Assembly: GCA_013387215.1 (NCBI GenBank)
Contig: WARW01000023.1
Location: 1 to 45,207 of the forward strand
DNA from: Patescibacteria group bacterium
Lineage (GTDB): Bacteria > Patescibacteriota > Microgenomatia > UBA12405
Length of the DNA stretch: 45,207 bases
Reading direction: 5' to 3'
The notes under the pieces were generated by a model. That model was given only the letters and a program-made list of their open reading frames with translations, was not told the origin of the DNA and searched no databases. Positions 1 to 9,926 of this stretch are shown here, piece by piece; within the stretch, counting starts at the first letter, position 1, and each line of letters opens with the position of its first letter. Position numbers and translations under genes: made by a program.

Positions 1-495
1 AAAGTTATCCAACTGAGCCCTTAATCCTACAATTAACGCTAAAAATAAAGACAAAAATACTAATTTTGAGTCGCTTTTAAATATATGTGCAATCCCACTA
101 TGAAAAATACATACTAAAACCGTAATTACAAAAGCTAATAACAAATAGATTAATAATGTGTTTGATAAAAAGGAATTTTGCTCATCTCGGTTATCACTTT
201 TTGATACAAATTTTACCAATGTAGTATCAGTACCCAAAAACATCATAATAATAAACGTGTTAGCTATTGTGGCCACTAAATTATAATTTCCATATTCTTG
301 TGGACCCAGTTTACTGCCAACCAATAAATTTACTGCAAAAACTAACAATGAAGATATTAATATTCCAATAATTGACCAAGATAAATGCCATAAAAAATCC
401 CTCATATGGTGACCCATTTCACATCCAAATATAAAACGGTGGCCTTGATTGACGCTTGCAACTAATATTTTTCTTATTGTTCTTGTTAACGACAT
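1..495 (-). CDS. Polysaccharide/oligosaccharide flippase (Wzx/MATE-like), N-terminal part, truncated by window edge
   Basis: Open minus frame from ATG (cat 493-495) to position 1; translation contains WHLSWSIIGILISSLLVFAVNLLVGSKLGPQEYGNYNLVATIANTFIIMMFLGTDTTLVKF, typical of flippase N-termini. Start uncertain; an internal Met (MRDFLWHLSW) is possible. Confidence 0.7.
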   Translation of the reverse strand, partial: MSLTRTIRKILVASVNQGHRFIFGCEMGHHMRDFLWHLSWSIIGILISSLLVFAVNLLVGSKLGPQEYGNYNLVATIANTFIIMMFLGTDTTLVKFVSKSDNRDEQNSFLSNTLLIYLLLAFVITVLVCIFHSGIAHIFKSDSKLVFLSLFLALIVGLRAQLDNF

Positions 496-552
496 TTTAA
501 AAACCGACAAAACCAATTCAAATTTTTACAAATAAAGAGGCTGTCCTTTATA

Positions 553-1524
553 TTAAATATTTATTTTTTGGTGCCATTTCCAAGCACTCTCAATTATTAC
601 TTTTATATCTGTAAACTGAGGTTTCCATCCAAGCTTATTTTTTACTTTTTCTGAGCTTGCCACCAGAATAGCAGGATCACCATCTCTTCTTTCAACTTCA
701 GTGACTTTAAAATCTTTTTTTGTTACGGTTTTCACAGCATCAATTACTTGTCGAACTGAAAAACCCAATCCATTGCCTAAATTAAAACAATCGCTTTCAC
801 CACCATCAAGTAAATATTTTAGCGCCAAGATATGAGCTGATGCTAAATCAGTAACATGAACATAATCTCTTATACATGTTCCATCTTCGGTAGGATAGTC
901 GGTTCCAAAAATTTTTATATCTTCTCTTTTACCGATTGCCGCATCTAAAATTAATGGAATAAGATGAGATTCAGGATTATGTGATTCGCCGATATCCGCT
1001 TCCACGTCTGCCCCGCAGGCATTGAAATAGCGAAGCGCTACGTATCTTAATCCATAAGCCACATCATAATCACGCATTACTTTTTCTACCATTAATTTTG
1101 CTTGACCATAAGGATTTATTGGATTTTGAGGATGTTTTTCATCTATTGGTGTATATTCTGGACTTCCAAAAGTAGCCGCAGTAGAAGAAAAGATTATTTT
1201 CTTTACATTATTTTCAAGCATCACCTGTAACAAATTTAAAGTGTTTTTAAAGTTGTTTTGATAATATTTTTGAGGATCTTTTACCGATTCACCAACTTCA
1301 ATAAAAGCTGCAAAATGTAAAACCGCATCAATTGGATATTTCTTAAATACTTCACGAATTTGTTCAATATTACTCAAATCACCATCAAACAACTCACCCC
1401 ACCTGACAGCTTCCTTATGTCCCTTTGACAAATTATCAAAAATTACCGTTTGATAACCTTGTTTATTTAATTCTTTATTTATGTGGGAACCAATATATCC
1501 CGCACCACCGACAATTAAAATCAT
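553..1524 (-). CDS. galE: UDP-glucose 4-epimerase (SDR family)
   Basis: MILIVGGAGYIGSHINKEL Rossmann motif, YGQAKLMVE (YxxxK), RYFNACGAD. Confidence 0.93.
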   Translation of the reverse strand: MILIVGGAGYIGSHINKELNKQGYQTVIFDNLSKGHKEAVRWGELFDGDLSNIEQIREVFKKYPIDAVLHFAAFIEVGESVKDPQKYYQNNFKNTLNLLQVMLENNVKKIIFSSTAATFGSPEYTPIDEKHPQNPINPYGQAKLMVEKVMRDYDVAYGLRYVALRYFNACGADVEADIGESHNPESHLIPLILDAAIGKREDIKIFGTDYPTEDGTCIRDYVHVTDLASAHILALKYLLDGGESDCFNLGNGLGFSVRQVIDAVKTVTKKDFKVTEVERRDGDPAILVASSEKVKNKLGWKPQFTDIKVIIESAWKWHQKINI

Positions 1525-1559
1525 GTGTAATATAATTTTTAACTAACAAGATAGTAACA

Positions 1560-2669
1560 CTATTTGTTTAAAATTTTCTCCCAAGGATATTGTTCATACC
1601 CAAAGTGGCCATACTTTGCAGTATCTCGATATATCGGCTGTCTCAAATTTAAACCATCGATAATACCGCCAACACTTAAGTCTAAAAGATTCCATGCAAA
1701 ATCTTCGATTACTTTTTTATCTTTTTTAGCTGTTCCAAAAGTATCGATTGATTTAGCGATCGGGTCTTTGTAGCCAATAGCATAAGCAATTTGGACTTCA
1801 CATCTATCAGCAAGTCCATGAGCAACAATATTTTTTGCGATATACCTAGCTGCATAAGCACCGCTTCTATCTACTTTTGTTGGGTCTTTTCCAGAAAAAC
1901 ATCCACCTCCAATTCTTGCAGTGCCACCGTAAGTATCGACCACAATCTTTCGGCCAGTGACTCCCGTATCAGTTGCCGGACCGCCAATTTCCCATCTCCC
2001 TGTACCATTTAAAATTATTTTATCCTCAGAAATTATTGCTAATTTATATTTTTCTAAAATTGGCAGAATAGCAAATTTATACAAATCGCTTTTTACTTTT
2101 TGAGTATCAATTTTTAAATCGAAAGGTTTAGCCAAGACAATCTTATCTATTCCCACAGGCTTGCCATTTTCATAACAAACAGTAACTTCTGATTTACCGT
2201 CAGGTCTCAAATATTTTAATTCGTTTTCTTGCAATTCATCCATTCTTTTGGTTAATTCATGAGCCAAAACAATTGGTAATGGCATCATTTGAGGCGTTTC
2301 ATTAACTGCATACCCAAACATCATTCCTTGATCGCCAGCACCGCCATTATCAGCACCGATTGCAATATCAGGGGATTGTTGATGGACATATGTACTTATT
2401 AAGGAATTTTTATCAAAATTATATATAGGCTGATTAAAACTTAAACTCTCAATTACGTTCTTAACAATTTCCTCAAAATTTATAATTTTAGGACAAGTAA
2501 TTTCGCCAGCCAAAACCACACGATTGGCTGTTACTAAAGTCTCAATCGCCACTCTCGATTTTGGATCAATCTTAAGAGCTTCATCTAATATTGAATCTGA
2601 AATCTGGTCACAAACTTTATCTGGATGACCAGCACAAACTGACTCGGAAACAAAAAGGGGATATTTCAT
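1560..2669 (-). CDS. metK: S-adenosylmethionine synthetase
   Basis: SESVCAGHPDKVCDQISDSILD, GADNGGAGDQGMMFGYA, GGGCFSGKDPTKVDRSGAYAARY; SD GGAGG at 2674-2678 (minus). Confidence 0.97.
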   Translation of the reverse strand: MKYPLFVSESVCAGHPDKVCDQISDSILDEALKIDPKSRVAIETLVTANRVVLAGEITCPKIINFEEIVKNVIESLSFNQPIYNFDKNSLISTYVHQQSPDIAIGADNGGAGDQGMMFGYAVNETPQMMPLPIVLAHELTKRMDELQENELKYLRPDGKSEVTVCYENGKPVGIDKIVLAKPFDLKIDTQKVKSDLYKFAILPILEKYKLAIISEDKIILNGTGRWEIGGPATDTGVTGRKIVVDTYGGTARIGGGCFSGKDPTKVDRSGAYAARYIAKNIVAHGLADRCEVQIAYAIGYKDPIAKSIDTFGTAKKDKKVIEDFAWNLLDLSVGGIIDGLNLRQPIYRDTAKYGHFGYEQYPWEKILNK

Positions 2670-2695
2670 TTTTCCTCCATTAATTTATAAAGAGG

Positions 2696-2785
2696 CTTGT
2701 CTTCCGAATTAACTTCGGATTTGGCACCGCGATTTATTAAACTCGGTTGCCGATCCCAATAATTTATTGGAATTCTCTTGACAAA
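2696..2785 (-). promoter_or_regulatory. SAM-I-clan (S-box-like) riboswitch in the metK leader
   Basis: Minus-strand read: TTTGTCAAGAG-ATTCCAAT/AAATT/ATTGGGAT-CGGCAACC-GAGTTTAATAAATCGC-GGTGCCAAATCC-GAAGTTAATTCGGA-AGACAAG. GGCAACC, GGTGCCAAATCC, a P4-like hairpin TCCGAA/TTCGGA and a closing helix TTTGTC/GACAAG are SAM-I core features; the P2 arm is short. Confidence 0.85.
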
Positions 2786-2793
2786 GCATTTAA

Positions 2794-2822
2794 AGAATAT
2801 GAAAGTTATTCTGTTTTGTCAA
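2794..2822 (-). promoter_or_regulatory. Promoter for the metK riboswitch transcript
   Basis: Minus strand TTGACA (2817-2822), 17-nt spacer, TATTCT (2794-2799), just upstream of the riboswitch 5' end. Confidence 0.75.
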
Positions 2823-2824
2823 CT

Positions 2825-3754
2825 CTAAAATAAAGTTGCCAGTCCGCCCAATAGTGCATTTACTACGCCCAAAACTCCCATAAATGTTGAAACTAAAAGA
2901 ATTTTTTCATCACTTGCAGCAATTTGGGAAAAGAATAATAAATATAATGATTCTCTTGCTCCAAAACCAGCAATTGAAATTGGTAAAACCAATATCAAAG
3001 CAATAATTGGTAAGAAAATAAACACCGATAATACCGTAAAACCTGCGTGAAACATGTTACTAACAAACCAAACTTGTAAAATCCATATAAATTCAGAAAC
3101 AAACGATATTAAAAGACAAATAATTATTTTTCTTTGATTACCGTGTTTAAGCAAACTAATTATATCTTTTAATTTCTCAAAAATTTTTATTCTTTTTATA
3201 AAAATATCCAAAATTCCTTCTAAATCTACAGTAAAAACCAATACATAAAAAACAATTACACCCAAAGATAATAATCCAAAAAGCCAAAACAAATAATTTG
3301 GAAAGTTAAAATGAAGTAGTCTGCCCATTGTTGCTGAAGCAAACGCTAAAAAAATAAATGCTGAAAAACCAATAAATCGATCTAAAAAAACTGAACTAAA
3401 TAATTTTACTTTTGTAATTTCTGGATATTTTTTTTGTAATGGCAGCCATTTTATTAAATCAGCAGCAACTCCAGTTGGAAAAAATAATCCATAAAAAGAT
3501 CCCATCAAACTAGCTTTAGTAAAATCCACTACTTTTTGAAAATTGACCTTTTCAAACAACAATTCACTCCACCTAAATGATCCGATAACTGTTACCATGA
3601 AAGCGTATAATATATTTAATATTACCCATTTTATGGGAACATCTTTAAAACCTTCGAATATTTTAATTAAATTTACTTTTCTGAAAGCAAAATAAATAAG
3701 TACAGCGGACACTAAAACTCGAAACGTCCTTGAACCAATGATTTTTTTTAACAT
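2825..3754 (-). CDS. Lysylphosphatidylglycerol synthase TM region / UPF0104-like integral membrane protein
   Basis: Multi-TM; FRKVNLIKIFEGFKDV, GSFRWSELL, KASLMGSFYGLFFPTGVAADLIKW, LPISIAGFGARESLYLLFF are typical. The tracked ORF (to 3775) uses a TTG start; ATG at 3754 is likelier. Confidence 0.8.
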   Translation of the reverse strand: MLKKIIGSRTFRVLVSAVLIYFAFRKVNLIKIFEGFKDVPIKWVILNILYAFMVTVIGSFRWSELLFEKVNFQKVVDFTKASLMGSFYGLFFPTGVAADLIKWLPLQKKYPEITKVKLFSSVFLDRFIGFSAFIFLAFASATMGRLLHFNFPNYLFWLFGLLSLGVIVFYVLVFTVDLEGILDIFIKRIKIFEKLKDIISLLKHGNQRKIIICLLISFVSEFIWILQVWFVSNMFHAGFTVLSVFIFLPIIALILVLPISIAGFGARESLYLLFFSQIAASDEKILLVSTFMGVLGVVNALLGGLATLF

Positions 3755-3795
3755 AGGAATTATTCTATAATACAATATTTTATACTAAGCCATAG

Positions 3796-4995
3796 ATGAA
3801 AATACTTTTAATTACACATATTTACCCTCCAGCAATAGACGGCGGATCACGTGTTATATCGAAAATTGGGGAATATTTAAAACATAATAATCATCAAATT
3901 ATCGTTTTAACCACTAATTGCAAAAGTACCGATGATTTTATAAATCCTTTTTCAGCTCCTATTTCTAAAAATATTAAATCAAAAGATCACATTTTCCGAA
4001 TTCCTGTTTACAAAAGATTAAGAAAACCTCTAAAGTTCCTAAATCTTTTTATTCCTAAAAGTACAGTATTTCATCAATATCTAGAAATTTTTCAAAAGGG
4101 ACCAATTTTAAAGATTGTTCCATTTTTAAGAACCATAATATATCTCAAAAAACAAAATATTGATTTAATAGTTGCAGGTCCATTGCCCACTACTATAGTT
4201 GTTTATGCAAATTTTCTCAAAAAATTTTTACATTCAAAACTGATAATTAATGCTAGTTTTCACGAAACTGATAAAGATTTTCAAAAAATTCCTTTGGTAA
4301 ATTCTTTAAAAAATACCGATTATATTTGGTCTTTAACTGACCATGAATTTCAAAATTTTAAAAATAATTTTAAAATCGATTCAAACAAAATTATCCTGGC
4401 AGGTAATGGTATTGATGAGAGTATGCTGATTAAATCAGACAAAGTTAATTTCCCGAAAAACCCAAATATTATATTTATAGGCAGTCTGGCTTCGCATAAA
4501 AGAGTAGAACTTTTGATAAACGCCTTTTCTGATTTAGCCGATATTTATTCAAATTTAACTTTAACAATCGCTGGTCAAAAAACTTTATATTTCCCTCAAA
4601 TTCAAAACCTAGTTTCCAACCAAAAACACCGAAACAAAATCAAGTTTATTTTTGATTTTCCTCAAAAAAAACTGGTAGACCTCATTGATTCATCCACAGT
4701 ACTTGTTTTGCCGTCAATTCAGGAAAGTTTTGGTTTAGTCTTAATTGAGTCATGGGCTCGAGGCAAACCAGTGATTAGTAGTAACATTCCATCTTTAAGC
4801 GAGCTGGTTAAAAAAACAAATGGAGGATTAACTTTCAAAATTGATTCAAAAGATGATTTAAAAAACAAAATAAGCCAGTTAATTTCAAACAAAATTATGT
4901 GCCAAAACTTAGGTAAAAATGGGCTAGAATATGTTAAAAATAATTATACATGGGACAAAGTTGGAGAAAAAATATGGCAAAAAATATCATCATAA
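3796..4995 (+). CDS. Glycosyltransferase, GT4-like (GT-B)
   Basis: N-term ITHIYPPAIDGGSRVISKIGEYL; C-term ESFGLVLIESWARGKPVISSNIPSLSELV. Confidence 0.88.
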   Translation: MKILLITHIYPPAIDGGSRVISKIGEYLKHNNHQIIVLTTNCKSTDDFINPFSAPISKNIKSKDHIFRIPVYKRLRKPLKFLNLFIPKSTVFHQYLEIFQKGPILKIVPFLRTIIYLKKQNIDLIVAGPLPTTIVVYANFLKKFLHSKLIINASFHETDKDFQKIPLVNSLKNTDYIWSLTDHEFQNFKNNFKIDSNKIILAGNGIDESMLIKSDKVNFPKNPNIIFIGSLASHKRVELLINAFSDLADIYSNLTLTIAGQKTLYFPQIQNLVSNQKHRNKIKFIFDFPQKKLVDLIDSSTVLVLPSIQESFGLVLIESWARGKPVISSNIPSLSELVKKTNGGLTFKIDSKDDLKNKISQLISNKIMCQNLGKNGLEYVKNNYTWDKVGEKIWQKISS

Positions 4996-5429
4996 TTGTT
5001 GTACTCGGAATAATATTAATTCTTATTGCCTGCTACATTTTATTTAAACCAACACCCACAGGGACAACCACAATAAAACTCGGAAACACTCAATATTCTA
5101 TGGAAATTGCTAAAACACCAAGTCAACAGTACAAAGGTCTAGGAGGCAGAACCAGTCTTTGTCCTAATTGTGGAATGATTTTTGTTTTCCCTTTTAATAG
5201 TATTCTACCTTTTTGGATGAAAGACACTCTGATTCCACTCGATATGATTTGGATCAAAGATGACGGAACTATTGTTTCCATTCAAACAGCTCCAACAGAT
5301 TCTGATCCATCTAATCCTAAAAAAATTTATCAAAACTCTGTTCCTGCAAAATATGTTATCGAACTTAATGCTGGTGATGCCCAAAAAATCGGACTAAAAG
5401 AAAACGACAAAATAAATATCAATTTATGA
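4974..5429 (+). CDS. DUF192 family protein with N-terminal membrane anchor
   Basis: TPSQQYKGLGGRTSLCPNCGMIFVFPFNSILPFWMKDTLIPLDMIWI is the DUF192 signature. ATG 4974 has an upstream GGAG; the tracked start is 4950. Confidence 0.85.
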   Translation: MAKNIIIIVVLGIILILIACYILFKPTPTGTTTIKLGNTQYSMEIAKTPSQQYKGLGGRTSLCPNCGMIFVFPFNSILPFWMKDTLIPLDMIWIKDDGTIVSIQTAPTDSDPSNPKKIYQNSVPAKYVIELNAGDAQKIGLKENDKININL

Positions 5430-6397
5430 AAAAACAATTCGATTTTTCCTTTATAATTCCAAATTACAACAGTCAGGATTATTTAAATGATTGCCTTCAA
5501 TCAATTTTAAAGGCTTGCAAAGAAATACCTCAACTCAAAGTTGAAATAATTTTAGTTGATAATTATTCAACCGATAAAAGCGTTGATATTTTTTCAAAAA
5601 ATGTCCCCAAAGAAATCTCTCAAGTTATTTTAAATAATAAAAATTTCGGTTTTGCCAAAGCCGTCAATCAAGGAATAAAAATTTCTAGATCCAATTGGGT
5701 GATTATCACAAATAATGACATTACTATTGCATCTGATTGGTTAAAACTAATTTCTAAATATATTGAAAATAATCAAGATAAAAAAGTATCAACATTTTTT
5801 GGCACCGTACTAAACCGCGATGGTCAAAAAATTGAATCTCAAGGTTTTAAATTCTACAAATCTGGAAAAATAGAAAACATAAATAATCAAAAAAACTATA
5901 ATGAAAAACCAGATACAAATAATATAATTTGGGGCGCACCCGCCGCTATTATTGTTTACAATAAAGAAATAATTAATAAAGTTGGCCTGTTCGACGAAGA
6001 CTTTTTTGCCTATCTTGAGGATGTAGATTTAGCTTTAAGACTTAATTTACTTTCATATAAAACTTTATATGTAGCCCAAGCCACATCTTTTCATATTGGC
6101 GGTGCTACTAGTAATAAGATGAGTAACTTTCGAAGTAAAATGAGTTTAAGAAACTGGATTTATATAATTATAAAAAACTATTCTATCCTAGATTTCATAA
6201 AAAACTTTTTTTCTATATTTGAAGAGAGGTTTCGTAATTATTCTTATTTTATCAAGCAAACTTTTTCCTGTTTTAGGTTACAATCAATTATTGTTATACC
6301 AATTCAAACAATAAGCATTATTTTTGAGATAATTTTTAAAATTCCACGAATGCTTCAAAAACGCAGACAATTTAACTATTTACGCCACAACCAATGA
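5426..6397 (+). CDS. Glycosyltransferase family 2 (rhamnosyltransferase-like)
   Basis: FIIPNYNSQDYLNDCLQSI, LVDNYSTDKS, NNKNFGFAKAVNQGI, FDEDFFAYLEDVDLALRL. Confidence 0.9.
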   Translation: MKKQFDFSFIIPNYNSQDYLNDCLQSILKACKEIPQLKVEIILVDNYSTDKSVDIFSKNVPKEISQVILNNKNFGFAKAVNQGIKISRSNWVIITNNDITIASDWLKLISKYIENNQDKKVSTFFGTVLNRDGQKIESQGFKFYKSGKIENINNQKNYNEKPDTNNIIWGAPAAIIVYNKEIINKVGLFDEDFFAYLEDVDLALRLNLLSYKTLYVAQATSFHIGGATSNKMSNFRSKMSLRNWIYIIIKNYSILDFIKNFFSIFEERFRNYSYFIKQTFSCFRLQSIIVIPIQTISIIFEIIFKIPRMLQKRRQFNYLRHNQ

Positions 6398-7527
6398 TTA
6401 TCGGCATCGATGTCTCAACTGTCTCCTATGGCACAGGTGTTAGCAGTTATACTCTCAATCTTGTCCGTAATTTGATTAAAATCAATAAAAATAACACCTT
6501 TAAACTATTTTATTCATCTCTCAGATTGCCTTTGCCTCAGGAAATTAATGCTCTTTCAAAACATCCAAACGTAAAAATTTATCAATTTAAACTTCCTCCA
6601 ACATTTTTAGAAATTCTTTGGAACCAAATTCATATTATTCCAATTGAATTTTTTATCGGAAAATGCGATATATTTCATACTTCTGACTGGACTCAGCCAC
6701 CAACTTCAAAAGCAAAAACAATTGCTACTATTCACGACTTAACTCCTTTTCTTTACCCTCAATGGCACCATATTAAAGTTATTAAAGCCCATAAAAATAA
6801 AATGTTTTGGGCATCCAAAGAATGTTCCAAATTCATTTGTGTTTCCAAAAATACTCAAAAAGATTTACTTAAGTTATATCCTTGTGTTCCTATTTCCAAG
6901 ACTCAAGTAATTTATGAAGCCGCTGAAGATAAATATTCAGAATTTTTAAAATTACCTAAAACTTCTCAGCAGAAGAAACAAGAGGTAATAAAAAAACAAT
7001 ATGGTTTAGATAAATTTATTCTCGCTCAAGGCACCAGGGAACCACGTAAGAATTTAAATAATTTAATTGAAGCCTTCAGTCTTTTTGTTAAAAAATATCC
7101 GAAAACCCAAATTGAACTAGCAATAGCAGGAAAATATGGTTGGGGAAAAGATGTTGATCATCACAAAAACTGTCATATTAAAGTATTAGGTTTTATTCCA
7201 GAAAAAGATATGGTGGCGCTTCATGCTACTGCACTTTGTTTAGTTTATCCATCTCTTTACGAAGGTTTTGGTCTACCAATTTTAAAATCCATGAAAGTTG
7301 GCACGCCAGTCGTAACTAGTAATGTTTCTTCACTCCCAGAAATTGCCAATAATTCGGCTATTTTAGTTGATCCATATTCAGTTAAAGACATAGCCAAAGC
7401 TATCGAAAAAATATCTAAGTCAAAAATCTTGCGCGAAAATCTCATTAAAAAGGGTTTAGAAAATTCAAAAAAATTTAGCTGGTTTCAAACTGCCAAAGAA
7501 ACTCTAAATATTTATGAAAAAACTTAA
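6394..7527 (+). CDS. Glycosyltransferase, GT4-like
   Basis: IGIDVSTVSYGTGVSSYTLNLVRNL, TIHDLTPFLYPQWH, QGTREPRKNLNNLIEAF, YPSLYEGFGLPILKSMKVGTPVVTSNVSSLPEI. Confidence 0.92.
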   Translation: MIIGIDVSTVSYGTGVSSYTLNLVRNLIKINKNNTFKLFYSSLRLPLPQEINALSKHPNVKIYQFKLPPTFLEILWNQIHIIPIEFFIGKCDIFHTSDWTQPPTSKAKTIATIHDLTPFLYPQWHHIKVIKAHKNKMFWASKECSKFICVSKNTQKDLLKLYPCVPISKTQVIYEAAEDKYSEFLKLPKTSQQKKQEVIKKQYGLDKFILAQGTREPRKNLNNLIEAFSLFVKKYPKTQIELAIAGKYGWGKDVDHHKNCHIKVLGFIPEKDMVALHATALCLVYPSLYEGFGLPILKSMKVGTPVVTSNVSSLPEIANNSAILVDPYSVKDIAKAIEKISKSKILRENLIKKGLENSKKFSWFQTAKETLNIYEKT

Positions 7528-8197
7528 ATCGGATTATTACCAAAAAAATTCTAACAAATTTGGTTGGGGAAAAAACTTTGAACTGCCAGAATATAAAATT
7601 CATGAGTTACTGCCCCACATATCCGGGGAAAAAGTTCTAGACGTTGCTTGCGGGCCTGGTCACCTAGTTGATGTTCTCAATAAACACGGCTTTGAAGCTT
7701 TTGGAATCGATATTACCCCTGAATTTATTAATTTTGCTAAAAAAAATAAAAAAGGAGATTTTCAGGTTGCCGATGCTAATTCACTGCCTTTTAAAAATCA
7801 AGAATTTGACACTGTTATTTTAAAAAGCATACTTGAACATTTAAAAGATGACTTAGGAGCTTTAAATGAAGCTTTACGTGTTGGCAAAAAGGTAATCATC
7901 ATTGTTCCGCATAAAACACCAATAGTTTTAAAAAGAAGGGGATTACTTTATTCCCATTATCAGGACAAAAGCCATTTAAGAAATTACACTGAAAAATCTA
8001 TAAAAATATTAATAAACAAATCTACAGGACAACTTGTTCAAATCCACCATATCGAAAAGTTGCCTAATCAATCAATATTTTTTGAACTATTTATTGCTCC
8101 TAAAATTATTAAAAGGATACTCAATAAGTTATTTTTTATTATTTTTAAAGAGAAGCCCTATTATCTAGAACTTATGGCTATAATAAAATCATGTTAA
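7514..8197 (+). CDS. SAM-dependent methyltransferase (class I)
   Basis: VLDVACGPGHLVDVLNKHGFEAFGIDIT, DANSLPFKNQEFDTVILKSILEHL. Confidence 0.9.
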   Translation: MKKLKSDYYQKNSNKFGWGKNFELPEYKIHELLPHISGEKVLDVACGPGHLVDVLNKHGFEAFGIDITPEFINFAKKNKKGDFQVADANSLPFKNQEFDTVILKSILEHLKDDLGALNEALRVGKKVIIIVPHKTPIVLKRRGLLYSHYQDKSHLRNYTEKSIKILINKSTGQLVQIHHIEKLPNQSIFFELFIAPKIIKRILNKLFFIIFKEKPYYLELMAIIKSC

Positions 8198-9303
8198 TAG
8201 GAATCGATGGCAACGAAGCAAACATTAAAAATAGAGTCGGTGTTGGTCAATATGCCTACAATCTTTTAGTCAATCTTCAAAAAGTTGACACTAAAAATCA
8301 ATACATTATTTATTTGAAAGACAAACCAGCTGCCGACTTGCCTCAAGAAACACCAGGCTGGCATTATAAAGTTTTTGGTCCCAAGAAACTTTGGACAAAA
8401 ATATCATTACCAATTCATCTTTTTTTACAAAAAGAAAAATTAGACCTATTTTTTTCTCCAAGCCACTATTCACCTCAGTTTTGCCCCTGTCCCACTATCC
8501 CCACAATCCACGATCTTGGATATCTTCAATATCAAGATCAATTTACAAAAAAAGATTTATACCAACTAATTAATTGGACTAAAAGTTCTATCAAAAAAGC
8601 CAAAGAAATCGTTACTGTTTCTAAATTTTCTCAAGATGAAATTATAAAAACTTATTGCATACCTAAATCGAAAATCACTATTGCTTATAATGGTGTTGAC
8701 GCACCTCCGGAAATTTCTGATAAAGAATCCAAAAATACACTCAAAAAATTTAATATCAGCGATCCTTACTTTTTATATTTAGGAACCTTAAAACCAAACA
8801 AAAATATCCCTTTTTTAATTAAATCTTTTTCTAAATTTTTAATAGACAATCCTCAACTTAAAAACCACAAGCTCGTTATTGCTGGTAAAAAAGGCTGGCT
8901 TTTTAATGAAATCTTTAAAACAGTTAAAGACGAACATCTAGAAAATCACGTAATTTTTACAGACTTTATTACCGAACTAGAAAAATGGGTTTTATATAAA
9001 AATTCAATTTGTTTCATTTTGCCCAGCACTTATGAAGGTTTCGGAATTCCGCTTATCGAAGCCATGAAAATAGGAACCCCAACTATATCAAGTAATATTG
9101 ATGTATTAAAAGAAGTTGTTGGAGAGGCCGGTGAATTTATTGATCTGAACAACATAAATGATCTTTCCAAAAAATTAGTCTTGATGTGTTCAGATTCGAC
9201 CCGTCTTAAGTTCCAAAAACTTGGTAAAGTAAGAGCAGAAAAATTTTCTTGGGAAAACACTGCGCGTTCAGTTTTAAAAGCATTTGATAAAGCGGCTGCA
9301 TAA
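8191..9303 (+). CDS. Glycosyltransferase, GT4-like
   Basis: IGIDGNEANIKNRVGVGQYAYNLL, TIHDLGYLQY, LGTLKPNKNIPFLIKSF, PSTYEGFGIPLIEAMKIGTPTISSN. Confidence 0.92.
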   Translation: MLIGIDGNEANIKNRVGVGQYAYNLLVNLQKVDTKNQYIIYLKDKPAADLPQETPGWHYKVFGPKKLWTKISLPIHLFLQKEKLDLFFSPSHYSPQFCPCPTIPTIHDLGYLQYQDQFTKKDLYQLINWTKSSIKKAKEIVTVSKFSQDEIIKTYCIPKSKITIAYNGVDAPPEISDKESKNTLKKFNISDPYFLYLGTLKPNKNIPFLIKSFSKFLIDNPQLKNHKLVIAGKKGWLFNEIFKTVKDEHLENHVIFTDFITELEKWVLYKNSICFILPSTYEGFGIPLIEAMKIGTPTISSNIDVLKEVVGEAGEFIDLNNINDLSKKLVLMCSDSTRLKFQKLGKVRAEKFSWENTARSVLKAFDKAAA

Positions 9304-9330
9304 TTATTATCTACACGCTATAATAAACAC

Positions 9331-9924
9331 ATGTTGGATAGAACCGGTAAAAATTTAACTAGTAAAGAAATTGTTTATAAATCAATAATTAGGTTTAAAA
9401 CTATTCTGTTAGAGTTTTGGCTTATGATTCTTCGCTGGGTTGGCTACATTCCAATTCATACAGTTCGAAAATTTTTTTACATTATGTCAGGCATAAATAT
9501 GCCCTTTAATTCCACTATACATATGTGGGCTAATTTCTTTAATCCTCAAAACATTACTATTGGCAAAGATACTATTATTGGCGATCATTGTTTTTTGGAT
9601 GGACGGGCTCCTTTGAAAATTGGCAATCATGTTGGCATTGCCAGCCAAGTTTTAATCTATAATGATGAACACGATTTAAGCTCGGATTCTTACGATAATT
9701 CTTTTGGTCCGGTCACCATTGAAGATTATGTTTTTATTGGTCCGCGTGCCATAATCCTACCTAATATCAAAATAGGTAAAGGTGCAGTGGTTGCTGCTGG
9801 AGCAGTTGTCACAAAAGATATTCCTGATTTTGAAATCTGGGGCGGAGTGCCTGCAAAAAAAATTAATGATCGAAAAATAAAAAACCCAAATTATACTTTG
9901 GGTCGCGCAATGTTATTTCAATAA
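9331..9924 (+). CDS. Left-handed beta-helix (hexapeptide repeat) acyltransferase
   Basis: ITIGKDTIIGDHCFLDGRAPLKIGNHVGIASQVLIYNDEHD and VFIGPRAIILPNIKIGKGAVVAAGAVVTKDIPDFEIWGGVPAKKI. Confidence 0.93.
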   Translation: MLDRTGKNLTSKEIVYKSIIRFKTILLEFWLMILRWVGYIPIHTVRKFFYIMSGINMPFNSTIHMWANFFNPQNITIGKDTIIGDHCFLDGRAPLKIGNHVGIASQVLIYNDEHDLSSDSYDNSFGPVTIEDYVFIGPRAIILPNIKIGKGAVVAAGAVVTKDIPDFEIWGGVPAKKINDRKIKNPNYTLGRAMLFQ

Positions 9925-9926
9925 AT

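Noticed and set aside
1564-2012. Plus-strand ORFs antisense to metK (69 and 73 aa)
   Set aside because: Shadow ORFs opposite a strongly supported metK; no recognisable domain.
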